Assembly (NCBI RefSeq): GCF_907164915.1
Contig: NW_025919597.1
Span: 22,952 to 86,951 of the forward strand
DNA length: 64,000 nt
Direction of reading: 5' to 3'
DNA from: Impatiens glandulifera
Lineage: Eukaryota; Streptophyta; Magnoliopsida; Ericales; Balsaminaceae
Position numbers and translations under genes: made by a program. The notes under the pieces are model-generated. The model had not been told where the DNA came from. It did no database searches and saw nothing but the letters and a program-made list of their open reading frames with translations. This document shows positions 25,535 through 38,143 of this stretch, in pieces (position 1 is the stretch's first letter; every line of letters starts with the position of its first letter).

Positions 25535-26653
25535 GTAAGTGGAAGTTTGATGATTGTGTGTTACTTGTAGAGTTATACTTTTAGCAACAGAATTGTTTAT
25601 GTTGTTTAGTTTTAATTATTGATGCAACTTGGGAAGAAAATAAATAGTGGATTATGTGTATCCTTTCCTCAGTGATTAAAAGAACAGCCACATCCTCAAA
25701 CTCCCTGAATATATGTATCTTTGGAATTTTTTTAGGTAAGTTATTTGAAGCATTTAGATACCAAACACATTAAACATACTTCTCAAGGGAAATAATGAAT
25801 GTTAATGCTATTCCGTTCTTATTTTATTGTTCATGGGACACAGTTGATGATGATTTCTATTGGGAAAAATAATTTTGTTGTTGTAGACAGTTACCGTTTT
25901 GATAGAATGCAGCTTTGTCTTGTAAGTCATTTGACACAAAATGACTGTTGGCTGGCAATAGATTTTCTTTTAAATTTTTTTATGGAAATAATTTAGACAT
26001 TCGTCCATGTTTCAAATGTTTTGGTGAATAGCTTTTCTCAAACTGCACTAGAAACATTACTACAATTGTTTCAAATAATCCCATTTGGATGGACTGTATT
26101 TATGGTGTCGTGACCTGATTTTTAGTAAGTCTATTAACAAATGTATGATGCATTAACAAAGGCCTCGAAGAGTCATTACTAATTTTTGACCCCCCTGTAA
26201 GAGTCTATATTGATGACATCTACTAGAGTAGCTTCTAGTTTATGTTTGCTCAGTTTTTGTTTTGTTCTATTGTTATCTTATGCTTGTTTACTAGCAACAA
26301 CACCCACAAGTGATTGGAAAATAACAGTATCTCTACATTATTTAAATGACAACCCACATCTATGATCCTCACTTAAATGAGGGTGTTCTTAATGAACATC
26401 GAACTTGAGGCCTCCTCCACCTTTTAGTTAAAGTCATCAACCATATCATAATGTATTTCAACAAAAGCCCTATTTAGAAACACTTATCTTTCCTGTGTAA
26501 GAGTTTGGTTACGATTGTGGTTGAACATTAGCATCCCTTCTCTTCTTGCTCATTTGAACACGTTTAGACCATAGTTTAGGATTATTATATATCAAATAAT
26601 CCAACAAATTTATCTACTAATAATAATAAGAGGTATTTTATGTGTTCAATAAG

Positions 26654-27117
26654 GATGTTAAAAATGAACCAGTTGTTGATTTGGGGCGATTTGTTAGGGC
26701 TGTTGATTACCAATGGGATGGTTCATACTTCGCCACTGTTGGTGCTCAACTAGACATTTGAGACCCAATAGGTATTAATCTCTTTTTTATCCCTTTCATC
26801 GAGCATTTGGATGATGTGGAAATCGATTGGCTGTTGTTTCGTGTAAATAGGTCCCGGCCAGTAAACAGGTTTGAGTGGGATAAAGACATAGTTATATTTT
26901 CTGAAGAACCAAATATTTTGGCAACATCAAGAAGGTAGGTATTTTTAGATGAATGATTTAAAATATGTATTGATTGAACCATATATAGTCTTATAATTTA
27001 TGTTGATCAAATAGAATTGTTGGTTCATTAATTTTATTTTATTTTGGGTTTAGTGATCGTAGCATTGCGTTATATGATTTGTAGATGTCATCACTAGCTA
27101 GGATGCTCATTATAATG
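26654..27117 (+). pseudogene. DCAF13/SOF1-like WD40 gene fragment, copy B
   Basis: Exons 26654-26771, 26851-26934 and 27054-27117 correspond to those in copy A. The second exon reads SRPVNRFEWDKD without the extra stop of copy A, so copy B is less decayed. The TGA replacing the Trp after QLDI and the stop after IALYDL are shared, so the fragment was already dead before duplication. Confidence 0.75.
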
Positions 27118-27397
27118 GTAATTTTTGTTATTATTTAAATTGTTTTTAATGAATAGAAAGGGATTTTTAAATGTTTTTAATGATTTTTTAATTTTAAAAA
27201 AATACAAACAAAATTAAATGGGTTTTAGCGACGCTTAAATTCATATTACCGACGCTTAAATAAGCGTTGTAAGAACTTGTGCCCACCCTGCTTATAGCGA
27301 TGCAAAAATAAGGGTCAGTGATATTTTTGGCGACGCTTTTAAGGGTTGGCAGAAGTCTTTTTAAGAGTCGCCAAATGTCTTTTTTGTTGTAGTGCTA

Positions 27398-27851
27398 GTG
27401 AAGATTGCTTCGCTAGGTATTTATTTACGGAACTTGTATTAGTGATTATAGCGTTAACCAATGAAGATTGTTTCACTAAGTATTTATTTACAACACTTAT
27501 ATTAGTGATTATAGCGCTAACAGTAAAGATTGCTTCAGTAGGTATTTACAACGCAAATAAGAGTGAAACAAGTGCTACCTAATGATGCTTTCTTCACTAG
27601 GTATTTACAGCGCGAATAAGAGTGAAGCAAACACTACCTAGTGATGTTTTCTTCGCTAAGTATCTACAGTGCGGATAGGAGTGAAGCAAGCGCTACGTAG
27701 TGATGCTTACTTCACTACGTATTTACAGCATAGATAGGAGTGAAGCAAGCGCAACCTAGTGATGCTTGCTTCACTAGGTATTTACAGCGCGGATAGGAGT
27801 GAAGCAAGCGCAACCTAGTGATATTTTCTTCATTTCTATTTACAGGGTTTA
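27398..27851. repeat. Subterminal tandem array of the Ulp1 transposon, copy B
   Basis: Units of about 70 bp with CTTCACTAGGTATTTACAGC and opposing GAAGCAAGCGC pieces, matching 8107-8560. A stub of the same array (TTCACTAGTTATTTACTGC) remains at 22907-22950 on the other side of the CACTA insertion. Confidence 0.7.
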
Positions 27852-28028
27852 TAAGAGTTCATTTATGTGAAGCTAACTACACTCACTGAAGGAATAAAAA
27901 CAAAATTTTCCCGCTGCAATCCCACTTTTTACTTTCTACTCCCACTATTCACTTTCTCTCTCAACGATCATCATTCAATTTTCAAACCCTTGTATTATTC
28001 TTCTACTCTACGAATATTACTTCTGAAA

Positions 28029-29153
28029 ATGTCACAAAACGATGACAACAACATGCTAGTGGAAGTATCCAACGCCCGAGAAATCGTCTTGACGGTATGT
28101 AACAACATTAACGAAATCGTCACTGTATCCAACAACAACGGTGCCAACGATAAATCCGAGAGGTAGTTTATTTTGATTAATATTGTATTTCTATTATTTT
28201 CATTAGTATTACACCAGTTTATTTCATTTCATTTGTAAATTACTATTTTTTCTTCTTTTACTGAAAATTTTGTTTTATAGGGTTATAAAGAATAAATGTG
28301 AAAGGAAGAGGAATAGGAAGACGAAGACGAAGTCATCGACAACTGGTGAATCGTTTCTATTCTCACTTCTACAAATACTGCTACAACTACATCTCTCGAT
28401 CAAGAAATACCAAATCCCCCCAAAACCAAAAAACGGAAAATAGTATATAAAACAAGAACAACCCCGATGGAGCTTTTCAACATAATTCAAAAACTTAGTG
28501 AAGAATAGAAGGAAGTTGTCAAGGAAATCGGGTTTGGTTCTCTTCTTACATTGGGTGTCTCCAAGTGCCCTGTTCATTTTTCCAAACACGTAGTGAGCAT
28601 TTTCGACCATGAGAAGAGTTCTTATTGGTCAATGGTGATCACATGCTTATCGATGAAGACCTTGTCTAGTCTGTGTTGAACCTCCCTAGAGGGCCAATGG
28701 ACATAGTCGAGTCCATTGGGATGGACATACATGACTTTGATTATTATTCATTCTTGAAGGTTTCGAGGGTAAGATGGGAGGTAAAGGAATCAACTTCAGC
28801 TCCTGAAACAAATTTTATGATAGCCAAAATATTAAGTAACACAAGTGCATACAACGATTTTAAAATTGACTTAGTTGTCTTTGTTGTCTCAAGTTTTTTA
28901 TGTGTAGTTCAAAATTCATAATCCAAGTAAACATTTTTCAATTCTATTATATATCTATTTATATTGTGAATACTTACACGTGTATTATATTAATTCAGGT
29001 TCAAAATTCTCAAATCTTTAATGGATGTTGAGAACATAAAGAACCTTAACTAATGCAAATTCACACTACAAGGATTGGTTGAAAGTGTCCGAAAATGGAA
29101 AACAAATCAAGAAAAAAAAATCCTATTTTGATGGACCTCTAACATTTTTATTG
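28029..29153 (+). pseudogene. Ulp1-protease transposon gene, 5' exons, copy B
   Basis: The first exon runs 28029-28162 (MSQNDDNNMLVEVS). The next exon starts at 28281 after TTTTATAG and carries a basic stretch and the N-terminal domain of plant Ulp1 transposon proteins (FGSLLTLGVSKCPVHF; PRGPMDIVES). A third exon, 28999-29153, includes GLVESVRKWKTNQEKK. Two nonsense codons are shared with copy A. Copy B also has a five-base loss near 28621 that shifts the frame. A TATA-like TTATAAG lies at about 27849. The gene continues at 30607 beyond a solo LTR. Confidence 0.65.
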
Positions 29154-29209
29154 GTAAATATTCTATTAACTTATAAGTACTCTCTTGTTTATGTTTTATA
29201 AATATTAAA

Positions 29210-30574
29210 TGAAATGATCAGTGACACCAATAGAGACAGGGGTCTAACTATTGATGACAACTTAGTACAAAAACGGTTTGATAGAAATCCTGTTAGGGAT
29301 TTGTATCACTTTTTATTCTTCACAAACCCTTGCAAACTCTTGAACGATTCAAGTGCGAAAACGTTTGCTCAAGTTTGAAGCTAAGAACCGATGAAGGAGA
29401 AGATGACAAAATGTAAATGACACAAAGAGATATTTATGGATGTTCGGAGCAAAACTCTCATACGTCACCCCTTCTTCCAACCACTCTCATACTTTTCTTA
29501 GAATTAAATACAGTTGTAAAGGTAGCTCACTATTGAATAGAACATACTCTGTTCAACTTACAGTATATTGAAGAATATCACTCAGCTAGACATTACTTTG
29601 ATTCTATCTCTCTCTTGATGTACAAAAACAGTAAGCCAAAAAGCAATTCTTTAGATTGTAAGTTCATTAGTTCGTTCGTGTATTATCTTGTGTGTCGTAA
29701 CTCGTCTGTTGTCCTTGAAGATCTTTAAATAAAGAACAAGTACCAATGGTCGAATCTTCTACAATGACACGTGGCAAATACCCATTGGAGAGCCTCCTTA
29801 GTACACAGGTACATCAGACACTAAGCACCATGAACGTGGTCGTACCAATCTGGTAATGCGCTGAATATTCTTCTAAGATTGTCCTGCAAGAAACAACTAG
29901 TGGGAAGAATATGTTCTTACGTGGCATTAATTTATTGGATGTAACTGGCTATCGTACTAATCTGCACGGATTAGTGGAGCAGGAGTAGCGTACAGCTAGT
30001 TGATTGTGGATAGACAGATGCTAGCTTCAAGTAATTGCTGAAGCAATGCATTAGACGTGTTCCAATTAGACTAACAAGTCTAATGAAGTTAGACGCCCCC
30101 GTCTAATATCAGGATCCATTAGACCACCAAGTCTAACTACGTATCTATTAGACTGTACGTCTAACTACGTATATGTTAGACTGCACGTCTAACTACGTCT
30201 GTTAGACTGCACGTCTAACTACGTATACGTTAGACTGCACGTCTAACTACGTCTGTTAGACTACACGTCTAACTACGTCTGTTAGACTGCACGTCTAACT
30301 ACGTATCTGTTAGACTGCACGTCTAACTACGTATCTGTAAGACTACAAGTCTAACTACGTCTGTTAGACTGCACGTCTAACTCAATGCGTCTAATAGCCA
30401 GTAAGTATAATGAACCTCATTCAGACTAAGTCTAACTTAGCATGTTTTAATGCACCTGCACAAAAATAATTAGACGTCTTAGTTTCCTTCTTATTCAAGT
30501 TTTACACAAACTCATCATCAAAATTCCGTTAGTCAAAATAATTTGATCCTTAGTCACAATAATTTGACCCAACA
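29210..30574 (-). mobile_element. Solo copia LTR, minus orientation, shorter family
   Basis: Bounds TGAAATGAT...GACCCAACA with a perfect 5 bp duplication TTAAA (29205-29209, 30575-30579). It has the conserved LTR block on the reverse strand (29433-29476) and a compact TTAGAC/GTCTAA array. It sits in an intron of the Ulp1 gene. The sequence is related to, but clearly diverged from, the element 1 LTR. Confidence 0.92.
30100..30400. repeat. Tandem array of GTTAGACTGCACGTCTAACT units
   Basis: About ten units of 26-28 bp, each a near-palindrome (GTTAGACTGCACGTCTAAC) plus TACGTCT or TACGTATCT. This is the most regular form of the palindrome array found in this LTR group. Confidence 0.9.
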
Positions 30575-30606
30575 TTAAATATTCACTAACATGTTTTCTT
30601 TTTAAG

Positions 30607-30734
30607 TTATGCTACCTAGATGGTGTTGTTGTAAATGGTGTACGACATCCTTATGAAAGGTCTTTTCCAATCATCTCTTGTTGGGATCACACCACATTAT
30701 TAGAGATAAGCATGTTAGAATCTCGAATAGGTGG
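30607..30734 (+). pseudogene. Ulp1 transposon gene, middle exon (left half)
   Basis: After an acceptor CTTTTTAAG the exon reads YLDGVVVNGVRHPYERSFPI and then WDHTTLLE, a block typical of plant Ulp1 transposon proteins between the N-terminal domain and the protease. It is cut at 30734 by copia element 1. Its continuation starts at 59485 with the duplicated GGTGG. Confidence 0.7.
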
Positions 30735-32936
30735 TGTTGGGTCAAATTATTTTAACTAAGTGTTGAAATAATTTATCCATTGATATTTTGATGATAAAAT
30801 AATTTATAAGTTTCAATACAGGTGTATTGAGACAACATGTCTCTTGACTAGAATCTAATGAAGGCCATTAGACCGATCTTGATTTTCATTCGCATTAAAT
30901 TAGACTCATAGTCTAACTCATCGGAGTTAGACGTGCAGTCTAATAGACGTATAAATTAGACGCAAGTCTAATAGAATTAGACGTACAATCTAACTCATCG
31001 GAGTTAGACGTGTAAGTCTAATAGATGTGTAAAGAATTAGACGGGTAGTCTAATGAATACACGAAATTAGACGGATAGTCTAATGGAATTAGACGTGAGT
31101 CTAATAGAATTAGACGGACAGTCTAACTCATCGGAGTTAGACGTGTAAGTCTAATAGATGTGTAAAGAATTAGACGGGTAGTCTAATGAATACACGGAAT
31201 TAGACGGATAGTCTAATAGAATTAGACGGACAGTGTAACTCATCGGAGTTAGACGTGTAAGTCTAATAGACGTAAAGAATTAGACGGGTAATCTAATGAA
31301 TACGCGGAATTAGACACAAGTCTAATAGAATTAGACGTACAATCTAACTTATCGGAGTTAGACGTGTAAGTCTAATAGATATTATAAATAGACGGGTTGT
31401 CTAATTAAGTGAAAGTTAGACGTGAGTCTAACTCCTTCAAATTAGTCTGAGGTAGAACCGGAATTAGACGTGGCAGTCTAACTCAGTGGAGTTAGACGTG
31501 CTGGTTTAATGGTTATGTAATAATTAGACGGGTTGTCTAATTAAGTGAAAGTTAGACGTGAGTCTAACTCCTTCAGATTAGTCTGAGGTAGAACCGGAAT
31601 TAGACGTGGCAGTCTAACTTAGTGGAGTTAGACGTGCCGGTTTAATGGTTATGTAATAATTAGACGGGTTGTCTAATTAGTGAAAGTTAGACGTGAGTCT
31701 AACTCCTTCAGATTAGTCTGAGGAAGAACCGAAATTAGACGTGGCAGTCTAACTCAGTGAAGTTAGACGTGCCGGTTTAATGGTTATGTAATAATTAGAC
31801 GGGTTGTCTAATTAGTGAAAGTTAGACGTGTGTCTAACTCCTTCAAATTAGTCTGAGGTAGAACCAGAATTAGACATGGCAGTCTAACTCAGTGGAGTTA
31901 GACGTACCCGTCTAATGGTTATTGTAATTAGACGCGAGTCTAATTCTATTAGACCAGGCGGTCTAATAGACGTTCTCATTAAAAGAAGTTGACTTATTTC
32001 ATTAGACTGATTTTCTCAAATCCGTCTAACTGAAATACGTCTAATGCTCTATTTAAGTAGTACGCTTGAATCTAGCATTTCTCCTACCCACGTGCTATAG
32101 ATGTACCCTACTCCTGCTCCACTTTCCAGTGAAGATTAGTACAACAGCTATATGCATCCAATCAAGGAATGCCACGTAGAAGAATTTTCCTCACATTACC
32201 CGTTTTGCAGGTACATCTCTGATGGAATATTCGGCGCACTACCAGTTCGGTACGGCCACGATCCTTGTGCTCAGAACCTGCTGTGTACAATGAAGGCTTT
32301 CCAATTGAAGAGTGCCACGTATCATTCTTAAAGATTCGACCGTTAGCTCCTGCTCAGTATTTAATCAATCCTAAGGACAACGGACGAAGCACGGACTTAT
32401 CGATTCTTTCAAGCAATCCTACGAACAAGCATTCTGATTTTCCAGAGAGAGACTACTCAATCATCTTGCTTACTGAACTTATTCTGTGAAGCTTCTTTCT
32501 GATTGTACTGTGTGTGAATCGAGAGAGAGAGATCTAGAATCAAAACACCATTAGCTTAGTGATATTCTTCATCTTCTTGTAATTGAACAGAAAGTGTTCT
32601 GTTCAATAGTGAGCTAAGTGTGTGTGTAAACTGTATTTGATTCTCATCATATAGTGAATCCTTCCGGTGGTTGGAAGAAGGGGTGACGTAGGAGAGTTTC
32701 TCCGAACATCCATAAACAAACTGCTGTGTTCTTCATTTCTGTCATTTTTTCATATTTCATCTTGTGCTTCAAACCCAAGTAAACAATTCCGCCTTAAATA
32801 TGTTTCAAGTGTTTACAAAAGTTTGCGTAGAATAGAAAGAGATATTAATCCCTAACAGGATTTCTATCAAACCGTTTTTCATAAGCCTTTTTCATTAGCC
32901 AGACCCCCGTCTCTATTGATAAAGCCGATCCTATCA
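30735..32936 (+). mobile_element. 5' LTR of copia element 1 (2202 bp)
   Basis: TG...CA bounded, next to the primer site. U3 is filled with TTAGAC/GTCTAA palindromes (30900-32060), including four higher-order units of about 137 bp (31390-31920). A TATTTAAT at about 32358 is a candidate TATA box. The conserved block GGGGTGACGTAGGAG lies at 32674-32716. Confidence 0.93.
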
Positions 32937-32938
32937 AT

Positions 32939-32950
32939 TGGTATCAGAGC
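32939..32950 (+). promoter_or_regulatory. Primer-binding site (initiator Met tRNA)
   Basis: TGGTATCAGAGC, two bases after the LTR, is the standard plant copia site complementary to the 3' end of initiator methionine tRNA. Confidence 0.95.
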
Positions 32951-32985
32951 CTTGTTTCTATTCTCAAGCATCAAGAATCCAAAGC

Positions 32986-34164
32986 ATGTCTTGCATAAAT
33001 GAAATTACTCTTCTGTCAAAGGACAACTATGATATGTGGATGATAAAGATGCAAGCTCACTTGGCCGCTATTGACTATGACATGTGGAGTGTTATCACTG
33101 ATGGCCCCATAAAGATTTCAAAGCCAAGAAGTGAGTGGACCAGTGAAGATAAGGTGACCAACAACCTGGATAATGTTGCTAAGAACATTCTGTTCCAGTC
33201 TCTCCACACGAAGATGTTCTGTGAGATTAAGTCCTGTTCCACTGCAAAAGAAATATGGGATAAGCTCAGCCAGATCCACGGAGTGAGCCCTCAAGCAAAG
33301 AACAACCAGGAAGCATTCATTTGCAGTCAGAACAAATCTAGATAGGCTGACAGCGATTCGGAGGAGTCTCCTGTTGAAAAAGAAAATGAAGCTGTAACAT
33401 GTCTGATGGCAGATGACCAATCTAAGTTAAATGATACATATGCACCAAAATTTACAAACGAGGAGTTAACTAATGCACTCAATGAAATGGCTGTTGATTA
33501 CAAAAAGTTAGCTGACACTTTTTATGAAATGAAAGTTAAATATGAATCAACCGCTTTCTCTTCAAAGCAAAAACCCGAATCAAATGTTTTTGATGAAAAC
33601 TTAACAGAGATCTCATCTGAGAATAAGATGCTCAAGGAACAAATTCAAACTCTTTCATCTGAAAACAAGAGACTGAACTACATTGTCAGTGCATGGACTA
33701 GGTTTGGTGATGCTGTCAGATATCAGATCAGCATGTTGAAACCTGCTGGATCTAGATCCGGATTGGGATTCGATAGCAATGATCCTAATATGTCCTGCAA
33801 AAAGTCAAAGCCAAATGACAAACATAAGCCAATAAGTTTTGTCAAAGGAAGTATGACAGACATTGAATCTGATCCTATACATGAAGAAGTGGCTTTTAAA
33901 AATAAAATAGTTTATGTTCCACCAACTGTTAGCTGGCTTAAGAATAAGCTAGAAAATGCTAATAAGTTGGGAAATCCAAAACCTGACTCTAAGTCAATGA
34001 GTTTTAAAAGAAAATTTTCTTCAAAAGCTAAAGGATTAGTGGCTAGCAGAAAATCGTCTGCTAAGTCAAAAACAAAAGCATTAATCACAACGCAAAATGG
34101 GAAATTCATCAGAATAATTCAAATATGGATTCCTAAGGGACTGATTGATCGAGGACCCAATTAA
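32986..34164 (+). pseudogene. gag of copia element 1, broken
   Basis: The ATG at 32986 starts MSCINEITLLSKDNYDMW, the N-terminal capsid (UBN2-type) pattern. The frame has a TAG at 33343-33345 and resumes with a coiled, Lys-rich segment ending IPKGLIDRGPN and TAA. Compared with element 2 it is short and lacks the CCHC zinc knuckle, so a central block including the RNA-binding part has been lost. The final stop follows the same GPN residues as in element 2, which suggests a real gag end. The product could not package RNA normally. Confidence 0.75.
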
Positions 34165-34182
34165 AGATGGGTACCAAAAGAT

Positions 34183-37100
34183 TGTAAATATCTATATATG
34201 TAGGTACAAATAAATGAAGGACTGGAGGAATCTGTATGGTATCTTGACAACGGATGTTCCAGACATATGACAGGAAACAGACGACTCCTCACTGATATAT
34301 CAGATTGCTCTGGACCTAAAATCAAATTTGGTGACAACAAGAAGGGTAAGACCATGGGTAAGGGTAAGATTATCCATGGTAACCTAACCATTAATGATGT
34401 TCTGCTGGTTGACAACTTGTGTTATAATTTAATCAGTATCAGTCAACTATGTGATAATGGTTTGTTAGTAGATTTTCAAACTCATGTATGTTTAGTTAAA
34501 GACCAAGATGGAAATATTTTATTAACTGGAAGTAGAGTAGGAAACTCATATAAAATGAATTGGCAAAAAGAAACATCTGATCCTATGTGCATGATTGCCA
34601 AAAATGACCAGAAATGGTTATGGCATAAACGTTTGAACCACTTGAATTTTAAAACCATTAACAACATATGTTCAAATAACCTAGTTATTGGTTTACCCAA
34701 TCTTCAGTTTTCAAAGGACAAGATTTGCACTGCTTGCCAGTTAGGCAAACAGGGCAGATCATCGTTCAAAAGCAAAGGGAAATCACAATCCAGCCGTCTC
34801 CTAGAACTTTTACATATGGACCTTTTTGGTCCAATTCCTGTAAAAAGTGTAGGAGGAATGAGATTTGCCTTAATTGTTATTGATGACTTTTCACGTTTTA
34901 CATGGGTTGCATTTTTACCATCAAAAGATAAAACTGCTGAAAATTTGATCAGAATATTTAGAGGCATTCAAAATCAGAAATCTCTAAATATCTCATGTAT
35001 TAGAAGTGATCAAGGAACTAAATTCACTAACAGATACCTATCATCTTATTTTGAGGAGACTGGGATTAGGCACGAATTGTCCAGTGCCAGAACTCCACAG
35101 CAAAACGGCATTGCTGAGAGAAGAGTGAGAACTCTGAAGGAAGCAGCGAGATCTATGCTTGCTGAATCAGATGTCCCTCAGAGGTTCTGGGCGGAAGCCA
35201 TTAGTACTGTTTGCTATACTCAAAACCGGTCAATAATCAAGAAACGTTTTGATAAAACTCCCTATGAACTGTATTATGGGAGAATTCCCACAGTTTATTA
35301 CTTTAAGATATTTGGGTGTAAATGTTTTATCCATAACAATAGAAAGGTTTATTTGACTGCTTTTGATGCTAAAGCAGATGAGGGATATATGTTGGGATAC
35401 TCATCAGTAAGCAAGGCTTATAGAGTATACAACAATAGAACACAGACTGTTGAAGAATCCCTTCATGTAATTTTTGATGAACCTGTTGAGAGCAAATCCA
35501 AAGAACCCATTGATCTTGCTGACATACTGCAAGCGGTTAGTCTTGATTCTGTAAGTGAAGAAGAAGAAACCTTGGACAAGCGGATGGCTCTATCTGATCC
35601 TGTGGCTGATCCGATTGAAGTACAACCAGATGTACAAACTCCTGTTCAACAAGAAGTTGAGAGTTTGGATGTCTAGGTGTCACCGGTTTAGATGAGCAAC
35701 CCCCTAGTTCCAACTTCAGATGGAACAGAAATCATCAACCAGAACTGATAATTGGAAATCCTCTTTCTCCTCGAAGGACAAGACGTCAACTAATGGATGA
35801 AATGGCCAATTCTGCATTTATTTCTCAAATTGAACCAAAGAAAATTGGTGAAGCTATAATTGATCCAGATTGGATCAATGCTATGCAAGAGGAGTTAAAC
35901 CAATTTGATAGAAATAAAGTGTGGTATCTTACTCCTAGACCAACTGATAAGTCAGTCATAGGAACAAGATGAGTTTTTAGAAACAAGCTTAGTGAAGATG
36001 GCTTAGTCATTAGAAACAAGGCTCGTTTAGTTGCTCAAGGATACAGACAAGAGGAAGGTATTGATTTTGATGAGTCTTTTGCACCGGTTGCAAGACTAGA
36101 GGCAATCAGAATCTTCCTAGCATATGCATCATTTAAGAATTTCAAAGTTTTTCAAATGGATGTGAAAAGTGCATTTTTAAATGGAAAATTAAGTGAGGAA
36201 GTATATGTCGAGCAACCCCCTGGTTTCGTAGATCATATCTTACCTAATCATGTTTATAGGCTTAACAAAGCATTGTATGGTCTAAAACAAGCTCCTAGAG
36301 CTTGGTATGACACTCTAACCAATTTCTTGTTTGATCATGATTTTGTTGTTGGAACAGTAGATAAAACCTGTTTAGATTTGCTAAAGATTCTCATATACTA
36401 CTTGTTCAGATATATGTTGATGACATTATCTTTGGTCAACTAACCCCAAACTGTGTGAGAAATTTGCCAAGCTGATGCAGGATAGGTTTGAAATGAGCAT
36501 GATGGGAGAACTTACATTCTTCCTTGGGCTTCAAATCTGCCAGCTGGAAAACGGAACTCTCATCAACCAGGCCAAATACACCAAAGAATTGCTAAAGAAA
36601 TTTGGTTTGGAGAATTGTTCTGCAGCAGCTACTCCTATGAGCTCTTTAGTCAAATTGGACAAAGATGAAGGTGGCCAAAGTGTAGATGTTACAGCATATA
36701 GAGGTCTCATCGGTTCCTTACTATATGTAACTGCTAGCAGGCCAGACATTCAATTTGTTGTTGGTGTCTGTGGCAGATTTCAGGCTGATCCTAAACTCTC
36801 TCATTTTACTACTGCTAAAGGTATTCTTAAATATTTGAAGGAAACTCAAAATGTGGGACTGTGGTATCCGAAGGATTCCAGTTTCAATTTAATTAGTTTC
36901 TCAGATGCAGATTATACATGATGCAAAATTGATAGAAAAAACACAAGTGGAACATGCCAGTTCCTTGGAGATCGTCTAATAACATGGTTCAACAAGAAGC
37001 AGACCTCAGTTGCAACATCTACTGCAGAAGCAAAATATCTTGCAGTTGGTAGTTGCTGTTCTCAAGTTTTGTGGATTCAACAACAGCTCAGAGACTATGG

Positions 37101-37354
37101 GATTGAGGCTGATGAATCTCCAATTTTCTGCGACAACAAGTGCTATCACAATATCCTATAATCCTGTTCTGCATTCTCGGACAAAGAATATTGAAATCAG
37201 GCATCATTTCATCCGAGAACACGTCAATCAGAAGCAAATCCGTCTTGAACATGTTCCCACAGATCAACAAACTGCAGACATTTTCACGAAACCTCTGCCG
37301 GAAGCTAAGTTTTCTCATTTTAGAAACATGCTAGGTCTTGTTGATCTTGATTGA
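34183..37354 (+). pseudogene. pol of copia element 1 (PR-INT-RT-RNase H), broken
   Basis: Protease motif LDNGCSRHMTG (element 2 has DSG, so the catalytic context is altered), integrase zinc-binding HKRLNHL...CTACQLGK, integrase core HMDLFGP, SDQGTKF and NGIAERR, then RT with [11 protein letters not shown] and a YVDD motif, then RNase H and the DIFTKPL tail. Breaks: TAG at 35674 with a frame change after it, TGA in GTR*VFRNK, frameshifts on both sides of YVDD (about 36367 and 36436), TGA after SDADYT, and another shift near 37140. Clearly inactive. Confidence 0.85.
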
Positions 37355-38143
37355 CATAATTATGTGCATAAATTAAGGGGGAACGTATTGTTCAAAACGA
37401 AACTGAACAGATATGAAAGACGGAGGTCCTAATTCGTCCTAAGAATTCAGAGTTTGAGAAACACAGCTACTTAGACGAACATCTCCCTTAGCAGTTTCAT
37501 CCTTATATGAAATCACTGTCTTGGTTATTATAACATGCTTGGTTAGACGAATGCGTCTATTAGACAGACACGTCTAATAGACGTTAGACGTTTCTGCATC
37601 ATGAGCAAGATGATGCTCACGTCTAATCAGACACGCGTATCTCACGTGTTGTTATAGCATAATTAGACGTACACGTCTAATAGACTGATTTTCAAAAAGA
37701 AGTTGAAAATGTGAAAAGAAGAATAAAACGTCTAACTACTGGAATAACTAGACTCTTCATCTTTTGGCTTTTCAGACAACTGTTTCTTAATGTTTTCTGT
37801 TTAAGTTTTCTTTCCCGCCGAAAAATAAATCAGTCATTCCTCAAAAGAATTGAAGACACGTGTCTCTCAATATGCAAGAAATGACTAATATTTCTGACAT
37901 CTTTTGCTTGTACATTTAGTATTAGACGTTCTATTTCATGCTAACATTAAATGCTGTGTATTGGGAACTGTCTTTTGAAATTCTTGACGGTAGGAGTAAT
38001 CATTAGTCTTCTTCTTCAAGATTAAAACCCCGGTATTAATAGGTTCATTCTCTCTAAAAGGTTAGAAGATCCTTGAAATCTCTCTTTCTCTCTTTAGAAA
38101 TCGAACCTTTTGAATCCCTCAATCCCTTGTTCATCAAATCAAA

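Larger units (their letters stand above)
22954..27394. mobile_element. Gene-capturing CACTA transposon, copy B (complete)
   Basis: The left end CACAACAACAAAAACAT mirrors the right end, whose complement reads CACTACAACAAAAAAGACAT, with matching GGCGAC just inside. The 3 bp sequence CTA flanks both ends (22951-22953, 27395-27397), the usual CACTA duplication. The left terminus has one T-to-A change in CACTAC. The interior carries PDS5-like and DCAF13-like exons in the same orientation. About 23440-23720 looks like a plant 5' leader (TTAAACCCTAATC, then short ATG ORFs). No transposase is present. Confidence 0.85.
24080..29352 (+). repeat. Segmental duplication, copy B
   Basis: This is the direct-repeat partner of 1-10071, without the 2001-6783 insertion. 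Copy B continues on both sides beyond the shared part, showing the full CACTA left end and the complete solo LTR. It is therefore closer to the original arrangement. Confidence 0.9.

Noticed and set aside
30100..30400. Regularly spaced palindromic repeats resembling a CRISPR array
   Set aside because: The spacers are repeated, not unique, the array lies inside a plant LTR, and no cas genes or prokaryotic features exist.
32265..32855. ORFs inside the copia element 1 LTR (repeated at 58811-59035)
   Set aside because: They recur only because the LTRs are repeated; they have no known domain and lie in U3/R sequence.
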